Shown: positions 25,506 through 35,413, numbered from the stretch's first letter. The stretch: DNA of 64,000 bases from Betaproteobacteria bacterium (GCA_016711875.1 JADJSD010000023.1:310001-374000), one strand, 5' to 3'. Notes: generated from the sequence alone by a model not told the origin. Numbers and translations are program-made.

Positions 25506-27314
25506 ATGGCCACCGCCCCTGCCGCGCCCACCGCCGCTCCCGGCGTCGACCGCAAGCTCCAGCTCAAGGAAGTGCTCGAGTGGCTGGTGCAGGACGGCCG
25601 CATCGCCAGCGAGGACGCCGTTCGCCTCGCCGCGGACTTCCGCAGCCAGCGCCAGGGCAAGCACCCCATCACGCTGGTCGCCGAGGCTCGCGTGCGCTCT
25701 TCGGTGCCGCCGCATGGCGCGCTGAACGCCGAGATGCTCACGGCCTGGCTGGGCGCGCGCCTGTCGATGCCCTTCTTCCACATCGATCCGCTCAAGATCG
25801 ACCTGCGCGCCGTCACCGACGTGATGAGCGTCGACTACGCGCAGAAGCGGGGCATCCTGCCGGTGGAGGTGAACGGCAAGGAAGTCACGATCGCCACCGC
25901 CGAGCCTTTCCAGCGCGCCTGGGAGACCGAGCTCGCGCAGATGCTGCGCCTGTCGATCAAGCGCGTCATCGCGAACCCGGCGGACATCGAGCGTTACCAG
26001 GGCGAGTTCTACAACCTCGCCAAGAGCGTGAAGCGCGCCGAGAAGGCCGGCGTGCAGACCTCGGGCCTCACCAACTTCGAGCAGCTGGTGGAACTCGGCA
26101 AGGCCGGCCGCCAGCTCGACGCGAACGACCACCACATCGTCCACCTGGTCGACTGGCTCTGGCAGTACGCCTTCGACCAGCGCGCGAGCGACATCCACCT
26201 CGAGCCGCGGCGCGACGTGGGCGTCATCCGCTTCCGCATCGACGGCGTGCTGCACGAGGTCTACCAGATCCCGTACCCGGTGCTCGTCGCGATGACGGCT
26301 CGCATCAAGATCCTCGGGCGCATGGACGTGGTGGAAAAGCGCCGCCCGCAGGACGGCCGCATCAAGACGCGCATGCCCAGCGGCGAGGAGATCGAGCTGC
26401 GCCTGTCCACCCTGCCGACGGCCCACGGCGAAAAGGTGGTGATGCGCATCTTCGATCCCGAGGTGCTGCAGCGCAATTTCGCCGACCTGGGCTTCAACAA
26501 GGACGAGCACGAGACCTGGCAGCACCTCATCAAGCAGCCCGGCGGCATCCTCCTCGTGACGGGCCCGACGGGCTCGGGCAAGACGACGACCCTCTACACG
26601 ACGCTCAAGCAGCTCGCGACGCCGGAGGTGAACGTCTGCACGATCGAGGACCCGATCGAGATGATCGACCCCCGCATGAACCAGATGCAGGTGAACGCGG
26701 ACATCGGCCTCACCTTCGACACGGGCGTGCGGGCCCTCATGCGCCAGGACCCGGACATCATCATGGTGGGCGAGATCCGCGACCTGCAGACGGCCGACAT
26801 GGCCGTGCAGGCGGCGCTCACCGGCCACCTCGTGCTCTCCACGCTGCACACCAACGACGCGCCCTCGTCCGTTTCGCGCCTGGTGGATCTCGGCGCGCCC
26901 GCGTACCTCCTCGCCTCCACGCTCCTGGGCGTGATGGCCCAGCGCCTGGTTCGCGTGCTCTGCCCGCACTGCAAGCAGAAGGTGCCCTTCCAGCGCGAGG
27001 AAGACCACGCGATGTGGACCGCCCTGTGCGCGCCCTACAAGTCGACGCCGCCCACGGAGGTCTGGCGGCCCGTGGGCTGCGTGGAGTGCCGCAACACGGG
27101 CTATCTCGGCCGGGTCGGCATCTACGAGATCATGACGATCTCCGCCGACGTGAAGCGCCTGCTCGTGCAGTCGCCCGACCTGGGCGCGCTCACGCAGGCC
27201 GCCTACAAGTCGGGGATGCGCCCCTTGCGCGTCTCCGGGGCCATGAAGGTGGCGCAGGGCATCACCACCCTCGAGGAAGTGATGAAGGTCGCCCCCCTCG
27301 CGGACCTGCAATGA
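25506..27314 (+). CDS. GspE/PilB-family secretion ATPase
   Basis: 602 residues. The N-terminal ~200 residues are a MshEN/T2SSE-N-like domain, followed by the ATPase core with Walker A GPTGSGKTTT (~residues 353-362), the Asp box (CTIEDPIE), the Walker B region (DPDIIMVGEIRD), the His box (GHLVLSTLHTND) and the tetracysteine zinc site CPHC...CVEC. It powers assembly of type II secretion or type IV pilus-like machines from the cytoplasmic face. No other gsp or pil genes are in the window, so it is an orphan whose partner complex is encoded elsewhere. Coupled by ATGA overlap to the next gene. Confidence 0.95.
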   Translation: MATAPAAPTAAPGVDRKLQLKEVLEWLVQDGRIASEDAVRLAADFRSQRQGKHPITLVAEARVRSSVPPHGALNAEMLTAWLGARLSMPFFHIDPLKIDLRAVTDVMSVDYAQKRGILPVEVNGKEVTIATAEPFQRAWETELAQMLRLSIKRVIANPADIERYQGEFYNLAKSVKRAEKAGVQTSGLTNFEQLVELGKAGRQLDANDHHIVHLVDWLWQYAFDQRASDIHLEPRRDVGVIRFRIDGVLHEVYQIPYPVLVAMTARIKILGRMDVVEKRRPQDGRIKTRMPSGEEIELRLSTLPTAHGEKVVMRIFDPEVLQRNFADLGFNKDEHETWQHLIKQPGGILLVTGPTGSGKTTTLYTTLKQLATPEVNVCTIEDPIEMIDPRMNQMQVNADIGLTFDTGVRALMRQDPDIIMVGEIRDLQTADMAVQAALTGHLVLSTLHTNDAPSSVSRLVDLGAPAYLLASTLLGVMAQRLVRVLCPHCKQKVPFQREEDHAMWTALCAPYKSTPPTEVWRPVGCVECRNTGYLGRVGIYEIMTISADVKRLLVQSPDLGALTQAAYKSGMRPLRVSGAMKVAQGITTLEEVMKVAPLADLQ

Positions 27315-27970
27315 AGAAGACGCTCTACGAACTGGTGGGCGTGCCGCCCGCCGCCCCGCGCGAGATCATCGGCGCGGCCTGCAGGCGCCGCATCGCCCGG
27401 CTCGAGGAACAGGGGGGCGACGAGGCGAAGGCCGGCATCTACGCCATCCGCGAAGCGTGGGACATCCTCAAGGACGACCAGACGCGCGCGGCCTACGACG
27501 CGTCCCTTGCCACGCCGCAGCCGGAGGCCGTCATCGACCGGCAGGCCGCGGCCTTCGTGGCGCAGGTCGCGCCGGACACGCTGGTGAAGACGCTGGTGAA
27601 ACCGCGCGAGGTGCCGCGCGACTGGGCGCGGATCGGCAAGTACGCCGGAGGCGCCATGATGGCGCTCGTCTTCATCGCGATCTTCGCCGTCAACCAGAAC
27701 GCGCGCGTCGCCGCGCACAAGCGCCTGGAAGCCGCCACCTACGAGGCCGAGCACGGCGAGCCGCCCGGCGCGAAGAAGGTCGCCGAACCGGTCAAGAGCG
27801 CCGAACCCTTCTCGGCGGAGAAGGCGGAGCAGGAGATGCGCGAGCGCGAGGCGGCCGCCCGGGAGCAGGTCGAACGCGACCAGCAGAAGCAGGAAGACGA
27901 GTTCCGAAGCAAGCTCGACCAGGACAACAACAACGCGAATCGCGGCAGCCGCCGCAACCGCAATCGCTGA
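27311..27970 (+). CDS. Single-pass membrane protein with a degenerate J-like domain
   Basis: 219 residues. Residues ~1-68 follow the J-domain pattern (LYELVGVPPAAPREIIGAACRR... IREAWDILKDDQTRAAYDASL), but the loop between helices II and III lacks HPD, so Hsp70 activation is unlikely. A hydrophobic segment (~residues 114-132, GGAMMALVFIAIFAVN) predicts one membrane helix. The tail is a highly charged helix rich in Glu, Gln, Lys and Arg, ending NRGSRRNRNR. The ATG overlaps the ATPase stop, so a linked function in the secretion machine is likely. No named family is recognised. Confidence 0.8.
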   Translation: MKKTLYELVGVPPAAPREIIGAACRRRIARLEEQGGDEAKAGIYAIREAWDILKDDQTRAAYDASLATPQPEAVIDRQAAAFVAQVAPDTLVKTLVKPREVPRDWARIGKYAGGAMMALVFIAIFAVNQNARVAAHKRLEAATYEAEHGEPPGAKKVAEPVKSAEPFSAEKAEQEMREREAAAREQVERDQQKQEDEFRSKLDQDNNNANRGSRRNRNR

Positions 27971-27977
27971 CCGGCGC

Positions 27978-30368
27978 GTGATCCGGCGCGCCCTCCGCCT
28001 CGCCCTCCTGGCCGTCGTCGGCGTCCCGGTGGTCCTCGTTGCCGCCGCCTTCCTCTACCTTCGCCAGTCGCTGCCGCAGCTCGAGGGCGAGCTCGCCCTG
28101 CCGGGCCTGGGCGCCCGCGTGGAGATCCTTCGCGACCGCGAAGGCATCCCGCACGTCTTCGCCGCCCACGAGCGCGACGCGCACTTCGCGCTCGGGTTCC
28201 TGCATGCGCAGGACCGCCTGTGGCAGATGGAACTGCAGCGGCGCGTGGCCTCCGGGCGCCTGTCGGAGGTTCTCGGCGAGCGCACGTTCGACACCGACCG
28301 GCTGATGCGCACGCTGGGGATCGCACGCGTGGCCGAGCGCATCGCCGAGAAGCTCGATCCGGCCACGATCGCCTCGCTGGAGGCGTACGCGAGCGGAGTG
28401 AACGCCTTCCTCGACGGCGAGCCGGTGCTGCCGGTCGAGTTTCTCGCGATGCGGGTGAAGCCCGAGCCCTGGCGCGTCGAGGATTCCCTCGGCTGGATGC
28501 TGGTGATGGCGTGGGACCTCTCCGGGAACTGGCGCAGCGAGCTCGCCCGCCTTCGGCTGTCGGCCAGGCTGTCGCCGGAGCAGCTCGCGCAGTTCCTCGG
28601 CCCGTATCCCGCCGACGAGGCGAAACCCCTGCCGGATTTCCGGGCCCTCTACCCGCCGGTCGAGGATGCCGCGCGCCGCCTTCTAGCCGCCTCGCCCGAT
28701 CCCGGCGAGGCCCACGGCTCCAACAACTGGGTGCTGGCCGGGGCGCGCACCGCCAGCGGCAAGCCGCTCCTCGCCAACGACCCGCACCTGGGGTTGCAGG
28801 CGCCGGCGATCTGGTACCTCGCGCATCTCGAGTCGCCGCAGGGAAAGGTCGTGGGGGCCACGCTGCCGGGCCTGCCGTACGTGGTCCTGGGGCGCAACGC
28901 GAGCCTCGCGTGGTCGATGACGACGACGCTGGGCGACACGCAGGACCTGTTCGTCGAGCGCCTCTCGCCGAAGCTCGACGGCCACTACGACACGCCGCAG
29001 GGTCCGCGTGCCTTCGTGACGCGGGAGGAAAGGGTGATGGTCGGCAAGCAGGTGCGCAGCTTCATCGTGCGCGAGACGCGCCACGGACCGGTGATTTCCG
29101 ACGCCGTGGCGAGCGCCGCCGGTTCGGCACCGAAGGGCTACGTGCTCGCCCTGGCGTGGGCCGCGCTCGACGAGACCAACGCGACGGCCCGCGCGGGACT
29201 CGAGATGAACCGCGCGATCAACGCGCCGGATTTCGTGCAATCGCTGCAGGACTTCCACGCCCCGCAGCAGAGCCTCGTCTACGCGGACAAGGACGGGCGC
29301 GTGGGCCTCATCGCGCCGGTCCGGCTGCCGGTGCGGCGGGCGGACAACGAGGCGATGGGGCGCGTGCCGGTTCCGGGCTGGGACGAGAGGTACGACTGGC
29401 AGGGCTTCGCGCCTTTCGAGCGGATGCCTCGGATGGTCGACCCGCCTTCGGGAGCCCTCGTGACGGCCAACAACCGCATCGTGCCGCCGGGCTTCCAGCC
29501 CTTCATGACGACCGACTGGATGCCGCCGTATCGCGCGAACCGGATCGGGACGCTTCTCGCGGGGCAGGAGAAGCACGACGTGGCTTCGATGCGCCGCATC
29601 CAGGGTGACGTCGAGTCGGCGCTCGCCAGGGCGCTGCTGCCGACCTTCCTCGGCGCGACGCCCGAAACCGATGCGGGGCGGCGTGCCCTCGCGCTCGCGC
29701 GCGACTGGGATGGCGTCATGCGGATCGATTCGCCGGCGCCCCTGGTATTCGCCGCCTGGTACCGGGAACTCACGCGCCTCGTCTACGCGGACGAACTGGG
29801 GGACCTCTTCCCCGATTTCTGGGAGCAGCGCGCGGCCTTCATGATCGCGGTGATGACGGGCGCGGCGCCGGCCTGGTGCGACGACGTGGGGACGGACGCC
29901 GTCGAGACCTGCCCGCAACGCTCGGCGCGCGCGATGGACCTGGCGGCCGCGGATCTGGCGAAGCGATACGGGGCCGAGTCGGCCTGGCGCTGGGGAGAGG
30001 CCCACGTCGCGGCCTCGGACCACCGCCCCTTCGGCACCGTCCCGCAGCTCGCGCGCTGGTTCAACCTGCCGGTGGCTACGCCCGGGGACACGTATTCGGT
30101 GAACGTCGGCCACACCCACATCAAGGACGAGGCGCGCCCGTTCGCGAACCGCCACGCCGCGAGCCTTCGCGCGATCTACGACCTGGCCGACCTCGATCGC
30201 TCGCTCTTCATGCACTCCACGGGGCAGTCGGGCAACCGGTTCTCGCCCTGGTACGGCAATTTCGCCGAGCGCTGGGCCGCGGTCGACTACGTCACGATCC
30301 CGACGGCAAGGGAGGCGGTCGCCTCGCCGCGCCGTCTCGTGCTCGCGCCGGGCGCGCGAGCCCCGTAA
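27978..30368 (+). CDS. Penicillin-acylase family N-terminal nucleophile hydrolase
   Basis: 796 residues from a GTG (VIRRALRLA). An N-terminal signal/anchor helix precedes the alpha chain, and the autocleavage/nucleophile site is GSNNWVLAG near residue 250. The beta chain follows with conserved ANDPHLGLQAPAIWY and the GRNASLAWSMTTT segment. Periplasmic. Relatives hydrolyse penicillin, cephalosporin precursors or N-acyl homoserine lactones. The substrate here is open, with quorum-signal acylase only one option. It starts 8 bp after the J-like gene, so cotranscription is possible. Confidence 0.92.
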   Translation: MIRRALRLALLAVVGVPVVLVAAAFLYLRQSLPQLEGELALPGLGARVEILRDREGIPHVFAAHERDAHFALGFLHAQDRLWQMELQRRVASGRLSEVLGERTFDTDRLMRTLGIARVAERIAEKLDPATIASLEAYASGVNAFLDGEPVLPVEFLAMRVKPEPWRVEDSLGWMLVMAWDLSGNWRSELARLRLSARLSPEQLAQFLGPYPADEAKPLPDFRALYPPVEDAARRLLAASPDPGEAHGSNNWVLAGARTASGKPLLANDPHLGLQAPAIWYLAHLESPQGKVVGATLPGLPYVVLGRNASLAWSMTTTLGDTQDLFVERLSPKLDGHYDTPQGPRAFVTREERVMVGKQVRSFIVRETRHGPVISDAVASAAGSAPKGYVLALAWAALDETNATARAGLEMNRAINAPDFVQSLQDFHAPQQSLVYADKDGRVGLIAPVRLPVRRADNEAMGRVPVPGWDERYDWQGFAPFERMPRMVDPPSGALVTANNRIVPPGFQPFMTTDWMPPYRANRIGTLLAGQEKHDVASMRRIQGDVESALARALLPTFLGATPETDAGRRALALARDWDGVMRIDSPAPLVFAAWYRELTRLVYADELGDLFPDFWEQRAAFMIAVMTGAAPAWCDDVGTDAVETCPQRSARAMDLAAADLAKRYGAESAWRWGEAHVAASDHRPFGTVPQLARWFNLPVATPGDTYSVNVGHTHIKDEARPFANRHAASLRAIYDLADLDRSLFMHSTGQSGNRFSPWYGNFAERWAAVDYVTIPTAREAVASPRRLVLAPGARAP

Positions 30369-30414
30369 GGCCGGGGAGGGGCATCCCGCGGCGAATTTGG
30401 CATAGACTTTTGCC

Positions 30415-32061
30415 ATGAATCCGCCCAACGCCCGCTTCGCCTTCCCTGCCGCCGTCCTTGCGGCGCTCCTCGTCACCGGTTGCGTCACCGCGCCCGTCGC
30501 GCCCGCGACGAAGCCGAAGCTCGTCGTCCTGCTGGTGGTCGACGGGCTGCCCCAGCGGCAGGTCACCGACTATCGCGACCAGCTCGGTCCCGACGGGCTC
30601 AATCGCCTTCTCGAGCGGGGCGCCTGGTTCGCCGACGCGCATTACGGCCATGGCTTCACGGTGACGGCCGCGGGCCACGCCACGATGCTCACGGGGGCGT
30701 ACCCGAACCGCACCGGCATCATCGGCAACGAGTGGCGCGACCCGGCCAAGGGTGTCGCGGTCTACAACACCGGCGACGAGGCCCATTCGTACCTCGGCCA
30801 CAAGACGGCACGGCTGGACGGGACGAGCCCGAAGAACCTGATCGCCGAGTCGCTCGGCGACGTGCTGCGGGGCGCGGACGCGCGCTCGAAGGTGATCGCC
30901 ATCTCCGGCAAGGACCGCGGCGCCATCCTGCCGGCGGGCAAGGCCGGGACGGCCTACATGTTCATGAAGCAGACGGGCCAGTTCGCCTCGAGCACCTATT
31001 ACATGAAGGAGCACCCGGCCTGGGTGAGCGCGTTCAACGGCGCGAAGCCCGCGGACAAGTACCTCAAGGCGGTGTGGAAGCCGCTGCTGCCCGAGATGGC
31101 CTATGCCCGGAGCGTTCCCGACGCCCAGCCCTGGTTCGCCAAGGGCGGCAAGTTGCCTCGCGTGATGGGCGAGACGCTCGACGAGCCCGGCCCGCTGCTC
31201 TACGACGATCTCTATCGCGGCCCGTTCCTCGACGCGCTCAGCCTCGACTTCGCGCGCGCGGCCATCGCGGGCGAACGCCTGGGCGAGGACGACGCGACGG
31301 ACATCCTTTCGGTGAGCCTCTCCGGCCACGACTACATCAACCACGCCTGGGGCGCCGAGTCGAGGCTCTCGCACGACCACGTGCTGCAACTCGACAACCT
31401 GTTCGCCGCCTTCTTCCGCGACCTGGACAAGCGCGTCGGCAAGGACAACTACCTCGTCCTGCTCACGGCCGACCACGGGTTCATGCCGGCCCCGGAGTTC
31501 TCGAAATCGAGGGGCATCGACGCCGGCCGGCAGAGCGCCAGCCAGTCCCTCGCGAAGGTGAACGCGGCGCTGGCGGCGAAGTTCGGCGAAGGCCACTGGG
31601 CGCTCGGCTGGAGTGCTCAGGCCATCCACCTGAACAATGCCCTCATCGCCGAGCGGCGCGTGGACCGCGGCGCGCTCGAAGACGAAGTGAAGCGGGTCCT
31701 CCTCACCGAACCCGGGTTCGTGGCGGCCTTCACCCGCGCGCAGATCCTCGATCCGATGACGCCGCCCGCGCCCTACCTCGACGCGGTGCGCAAGGCCTAC
31801 TACCCCGGGCGCTCGGGCGACATCCAGGCCGTGCTGCGGTCGCACTGGATGTTCTCCTCGTCGAGCAGCACCACCACGCATGGCTCCCCGCACCCGTACG
31901 ACACGCACGTGCCGATCCTGGCGTGGGGCCCGGCCTGGGTGAGCGCCGGCAGGCGCGAGGCGCGCGTGGAAGTCGCGGACATCGCGCCCACGCTCGCGAA
32001 GGTCCTGGGCATCCGCCCGCCCGCCGCCTCGGAGGGCAAGCCCCTGCCGATCGGCCCTTGA
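30415..32061 (+). CDS. PafA-like alkaline phosphatase/phosphodiesterase lipoprotein
   Basis: 548 residues. Lipobox-type signal (LLVTGC, Cys ~23) and an alkaline-phosphatase-superfamily fold. The metal-binding Asp is in LVVLLVVDGLP, the nucleophile Thr is in GFTVTAAGHATMLTG, and further metal ligands lie in SLSGHDYINHAWG, LLTADHGFM and HGSPHPYDTHVPI. It resembles Flavobacterium PafA-type calcium-dependent monoesterases, which release phosphate from organic phosphates at the cell envelope. The stop overlaps the TTG of the deacetylase gene. A TTGGCA/TTGC-like sequence just upstream was considered as a sigma-54 promoter and rejected on spacing. Confidence 0.92.
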   Translation: MNPPNARFAFPAAVLAALLVTGCVTAPVAPATKPKLVVLLVVDGLPQRQVTDYRDQLGPDGLNRLLERGAWFADAHYGHGFTVTAAGHATMLTGAYPNRTGIIGNEWRDPAKGVAVYNTGDEAHSYLGHKTARLDGTSPKNLIAESLGDVLRGADARSKVIAISGKDRGAILPAGKAGTAYMFMKQTGQFASSTYYMKEHPAWVSAFNGAKPADKYLKAVWKPLLPEMAYARSVPDAQPWFAKGGKLPRVMGETLDEPGPLLYDDLYRGPFLDALSLDFARAAIAGERLGEDDATDILSVSLSGHDYINHAWGAESRLSHDHVLQLDNLFAAFFRDLDKRVGKDNYLVLLTADHGFMPAPEFSKSRGIDAGRQSASQSLAKVNAALAAKFGEGHWALGWSAQAIHLNNALIAERRVDRGALEDEVKRVLLTEPGFVAAFTRAQILDPMTPPAPYLDAVRKAYYPGRSGDIQAVLRSHWMFSSSSSTTTHGSPHPYDTHVPILAWGPAWVSAGRREARVEVADIAPTLAKVLGIRPPAASEGKPLPIGP

Positions 32062-32957
32062 CGCTCTACTACGCCGATCACTTCGTCCTGACGCTGCCGC
32101 CGGGCCATCGCTTCCCGATGGCCAAGTACGCGTTGCTGCGCGAGCGGCTGGCGGGTGGCGGCGATTTCCGCGAGGACGATTTCCGCGTGCCGCCCGCGGC
32201 CACGGACGCGCAGATACGCCGTGCCCATTGTCCCGACTATCTCGGACGGGTCGTGAACGGGACGCTCGGCGCGCAGGAGATCCGCGCGATCGGTTTTCCG
32301 TGGTCCGAGGCGATGGTGGAGCGATCGCGGCGCAGTGCCGGCGCCACGCTGTCGGCCGCGCGCGATGCCCTCGTGCAAGGATGGTCGGCCAACCTCGCGG
32401 GCGGCACGCACCACGCGTTCTTCGATCGGGGCGAGGGATTCTGCGTCTTCAACGACGCGGCCATCGCCGCGCGTGCGATGCAAGCGGAGGCGGGCCTGTC
32501 GCGAGTCGCCATCGTCGACTGCGACGTGCACCAGGGCAACGGCACGGCGGCCATCCTGCGCGGCGACGATTCCGTCTTCACCTTCTCCATCCACGGCGCG
32601 CGCAATTTTCCCTTCGCGAAGGAAGCGAGCGACCTCGACATCGAGCTGGCCGACGGCACGGGGGACGAGGAGTACCTCCGGCACCTGGAACGCGGGCTCG
32701 ATGAGACACTCGCGCGATCGAACCCGCAGCTCGTGATCTACCTCGCGGGGGCGGACCCGCACGAAGGCGATCGCCTCGGCCGCCTCAAGCTCACCACGCG
32801 CGGGCTGGAGCGGCGCGACGAATTCGTGTTCGGCCGGCTCGCGGCGCGCGGCATCCCCGTCGCGATCGCGATGGCGGGCGGCTACGGTCGGGTGATCGAC
32901 GACACGGTCGCCATCCATGCGGCCACGATCCACGCGGCAAAGCGGCTGCTCGCGTGA
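32058..32957 (+). CDS. Histone-deacetylase-fold protein (AcuC/Hda-like)
   Basis: 299 residues. Zn-dependent class II-like deacetylase fold: substrate channel GGTHHAFFDRGEGFCVFNDAAIAA with the His pair, zinc ligands in VDCDVHQGNGT and LAGADPHEGDRLGR, and the late AMAGGYGR motif. Bacterial relatives deacetylate acetyl-lysine, polyamines or acetoin-pathway enzymes. The start is a TTG inside the phosphatase stop (TTGA). The 3' end overlaps the helicase GTG (GTGA), so three unrelated enzymes are read as a tight unit. Confidence 0.93.
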   Translation: MTLYYADHFVLTLPPGHRFPMAKYALLRERLAGGGDFREDDFRVPPAATDAQIRRAHCPDYLGRVVNGTLGAQEIRAIGFPWSEAMVERSRRSAGATLSAARDALVQGWSANLAGGTHHAFFDRGEGFCVFNDAAIAARAMQAEAGLSRVAIVDCDVHQGNGTAAILRGDDSVFTFSIHGARNFPFAKEASDLDIELADGTGDEEYLRHLERGLDETLARSNPQLVIYLAGADPHEGDRLGRLKLTTRGLERRDEFVFGRLAARGIPVAIAMAGGYGRVIDDTVAIHAATIHAAKRLLA

Positions 32958-35413
32958 TCGACCGGCTCGAGCGCTGGTTCGCCGAGAGCGGCTGGCGCGC
33001 CTTCGCCTTCCAGCGCGAGGTGTGGGACGCCTATCTCGCGGGCGAGTCGGGCCTCGTGCACTCGGCGACGGGGTCGGGCAAGACGCTGGCGGCGTTCCTC
33101 GGGCCCGTCGCCGAGTCGCTCGCTGCCGGCGAAACCGGCGCACCACCCTTGCGCGTGCTTTGGCTCACGCCGATGCGGGCGCTGGCCGGCGACACGGTGA
33201 AGTCGCTCGAGCGCGCGGTGAAGGGCGTCGGCCTCGAGTGGACCATCGGCCTTCGCACGGGCGATACGACGCCCGCCGAACGGGCGAAACAGACGCGGCG
33301 CATGCCCACGACGCTCGTCACCACGCCCGAGAGCATCACCTTGCTGCTTTCCCAGGCGGACGCCCGCGAACGCCTCGCCGGCCTTCGCGCAGTGGTCGTG
33401 GACGAATGGCACGAGCTGCTGGGCAACAAGCGGGGCGTGCAGGTGGAGCTCGCGCTGGCGCGCCTGCGCAAATGGAATCCCGGCCTTCGCATCTGGGGAC
33501 TCTCGGCCACGCTCGGAAACCTGCCGGAGGCACGCGAGCGGCTGCTGGCCGGCGGGCCGGGGCGCCTCGTCACCGGCGTGGAGGACAAGAAAATCGTCGT
33601 CGACACGATGATCCCCGCGGACGTGGACCGATTCCCCTGGGCGGGGCACCTGGGCCTTGCGATGCTCGATGACGTGGTCGCGGCGCTCGATGCCTCGCCC
33701 TCCACGCTCGTCTTCACCAACACGCGCTCGCAGGCCGAGATCTGGTACCAGGCGATCCTCGAGGCGCGGCCGGACTGGGCGGGGCTCGTCGCGTTGCATC
33801 ACGGTTCGCTCGACGCGGACGTGCGCAAGTGGGTGGAGGAGGGGCTCAAGGAAGGGCGCCTGAAGGCCGTGGTCGCGACCTCGAGCCTCGACCTGGGCGT
33901 GGACTTCTCGCCCGTCGATCGCGTCTTGCAGGTGGGCAGCCCCAAGGGCGTCGCCCGCCTCTTGCAACGCGCCGGTCGTTCGGGGCACGCGCCCGGGCAG
34001 GTGAGCCGCGTCACCTGCGTGCCCTCGCATGCGCTCGAGTTCGTGGAGGCCGCGGCGGCGCGGCGGGCGGCGGACGCGAGGCGCATCGAGGCGCGGCGTC
34101 CCGTCGACCGTCCCCTCGACGTCCTCACGCAGCACCTCGTCACCATCGCGGTCGGCGAGGGCTTCGTCGAGGCGGACCTCAAGGCCGAGGTGATGTCGAC
34201 CCGCGCCTTCCGCGACCTCAGCGACGCCGAGTGGCGGTGGGCGCTCGATTTCGTCGTGCGCGGGGGCGAATCGCTCAAGGCCTATCCCGAATACCGACGC
34301 GTGGAGGAAGTGGACGGCTGGCACGTCGTGCGCGACAACGCCATCGCGCGGCGCCACCGCATGTCCGTCGGCACCATCGTGGCGGACTCGTCCATCGACG
34401 TGCGCTACCTCAACGGCAAGCGGCTGGGCAACGTCGAGGAGTCTTTCATCGCGTGGCTTTCGCCGGGCGACGCGTTCGTGTTCGGCGGCCACATGCTCGA
34501 GCTCATCCGGCTGGAGAACATGACAGCGCTCGTGCGGCCCGCGAAGCCCGGTTCGGCCACCGTGCCGCGGTGGCAGGGCGGACGCAGCCCGCTGTCGAGC
34601 GAGGTCTCCGACGGCATCCGCGAGTTGCTGGAACTGCACGTCGAGGGACGCGCGAAGGAGCCGGAGATGCGGGCGGTGGAGCGGCTTCTCGCGTTGCAGG
34701 GCCGCTGGTCGCGGATCCCCAAGCGCGGCGAGTTCCTCGTCGAGCAGGTCGAGACGAAGGAAGGCCATCACCTGTTCTTCTATCCGTTCGAGGGACGGCA
34801 TGTGCACGTGGGCCTCTCGGCCCTGCTTGCCTGGCGCCTCGCGCGCACGCGGCCGGCCTCGTTCAGCCTCGCGTTCAACGACTACGGCTTCGAGCTGCTG
34901 TCGCGCGAGCGATTCGAGATGCTGCCGTTGCTGCGAGAAGGGCTCCTTTCTCCGGAGAACCTGCTCGAAGACGTGCTCGCGAGCCTCAACGCGGCCGAGC
35001 TTTCCAAGCGCCAGTTCCGCGAGATCGCGCGCGTGGCGGGACTCGTCTTCCAGGGCTACCCCGGCCAGCCCAAGACCAACCGGCAGGTGCAGGCCACCAG
35101 CGGTCTCATCTACGAGGTTTTCGCGCGATGGGATGCCGGCAATCCGCTGCTCGGCCAGGCCGAACGCGAGGTGCTGGAACGCGAACTCGAGTACTCCCGG
35201 CTCGCGAAGGCCATGCAGCGCCTCTCCTCATCGCCCGTGGTGCTGCGCCAACCCGACCGGCCGACCCCGTTCGCGTTTCCCCTCATGGTCGCCCGACTGC
35301 GCGAGAAACTCACCAGCGAGAAGCTCGCCGACCGCGTGCGGCGGATGCAGCTCGAGTTCGATGCGGCCAGCGAGGCGGTGGCGGACGATGCGCAGGCGGA
35401 GTTGTTCGAGTGA
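32954..35413 (+). CDS. lhr: Lhr-type DEXH helicase (ligase-associated DNA damage response helicase)
   Basis: 819 residues, the size of Lhr-Core/LhrC helicases. 3'-5' ATP-dependent DNA or RNA-DNA helicase implicated in repair. Motif I is HSATGSGKTLAAF, motif II VVVDEWHELLG (DEWH), motif III GLSATLGNLPEARE, motif V ATSSLDLGVDF and motif VI LLQRAGRSGHAPG. The winged-helix and C-terminal Lhr core domain follow. Usually encoded with PdeM and sometimes an ATP-dependent DNA ligase and an exonuclease. Here PdeM lies 589 bp further on, after two structured repeats. No ligase gene is in the window. GTG start inside the HDAC stop. Confidence 0.94.
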   Translation: MIDRLERWFAESGWRAFAFQREVWDAYLAGESGLVHSATGSGKTLAAFLGPVAESLAAGETGAPPLRVLWLTPMRALAGDTVKSLERAVKGVGLEWTIGLRTGDTTPAERAKQTRRMPTTLVTTPESITLLLSQADARERLAGLRAVVVDEWHELLGNKRGVQVELALARLRKWNPGLRIWGLSATLGNLPEARERLLAGGPGRLVTGVEDKKIVVDTMIPADVDRFPWAGHLGLAMLDDVVAALDASPSTLVFTNTRSQAEIWYQAILEARPDWAGLVALHHGSLDADVRKWVEEGLKEGRLKAVVATSSLDLGVDFSPVDRVLQVGSPKGVARLLQRAGRSGHAPGQVSRVTCVPSHALEFVEAAAARRAADARRIEARRPVDRPLDVLTQHLVTIAVGEGFVEADLKAEVMSTRAFRDLSDAEWRWALDFVVRGGESLKAYPEYRRVEEVDGWHVVRDNAIARRHRMSVGTIVADSSIDVRYLNGKRLGNVEESFIAWLSPGDAFVFGGHMLELIRLENMTALVRPAKPGSATVPRWQGGRSPLSSEVSDGIRELLELHVEGRAKEPEMRAVERLLALQGRWSRIPKRGEFLVEQVETKEGHHLFFYPFEGRHVHVGLSALLAWRLARTRPASFSLAFNDYGFELLSRERFEMLPLLREGLLSPENLLEDVLASLNAAELSKRQFREIARVAGLVFQGYPGQPKTNRQVQATSGLIYEVFARWDAGNPLLGQAEREVLERELEYSRLAKAMQRLSSSPVVLRQPDRPTPFAFPLMVARLREKLTSEKLADRVRRMQLEFDAASEAVADDAQAELFE

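Noticed and set aside
30397..30414. TTGGCA...TTGC resembling a sigma-54 promoter before the PafA-like gene
   Set aside because: GG and GC are separated by 11 bases instead of 10, and the box abuts the start codon.
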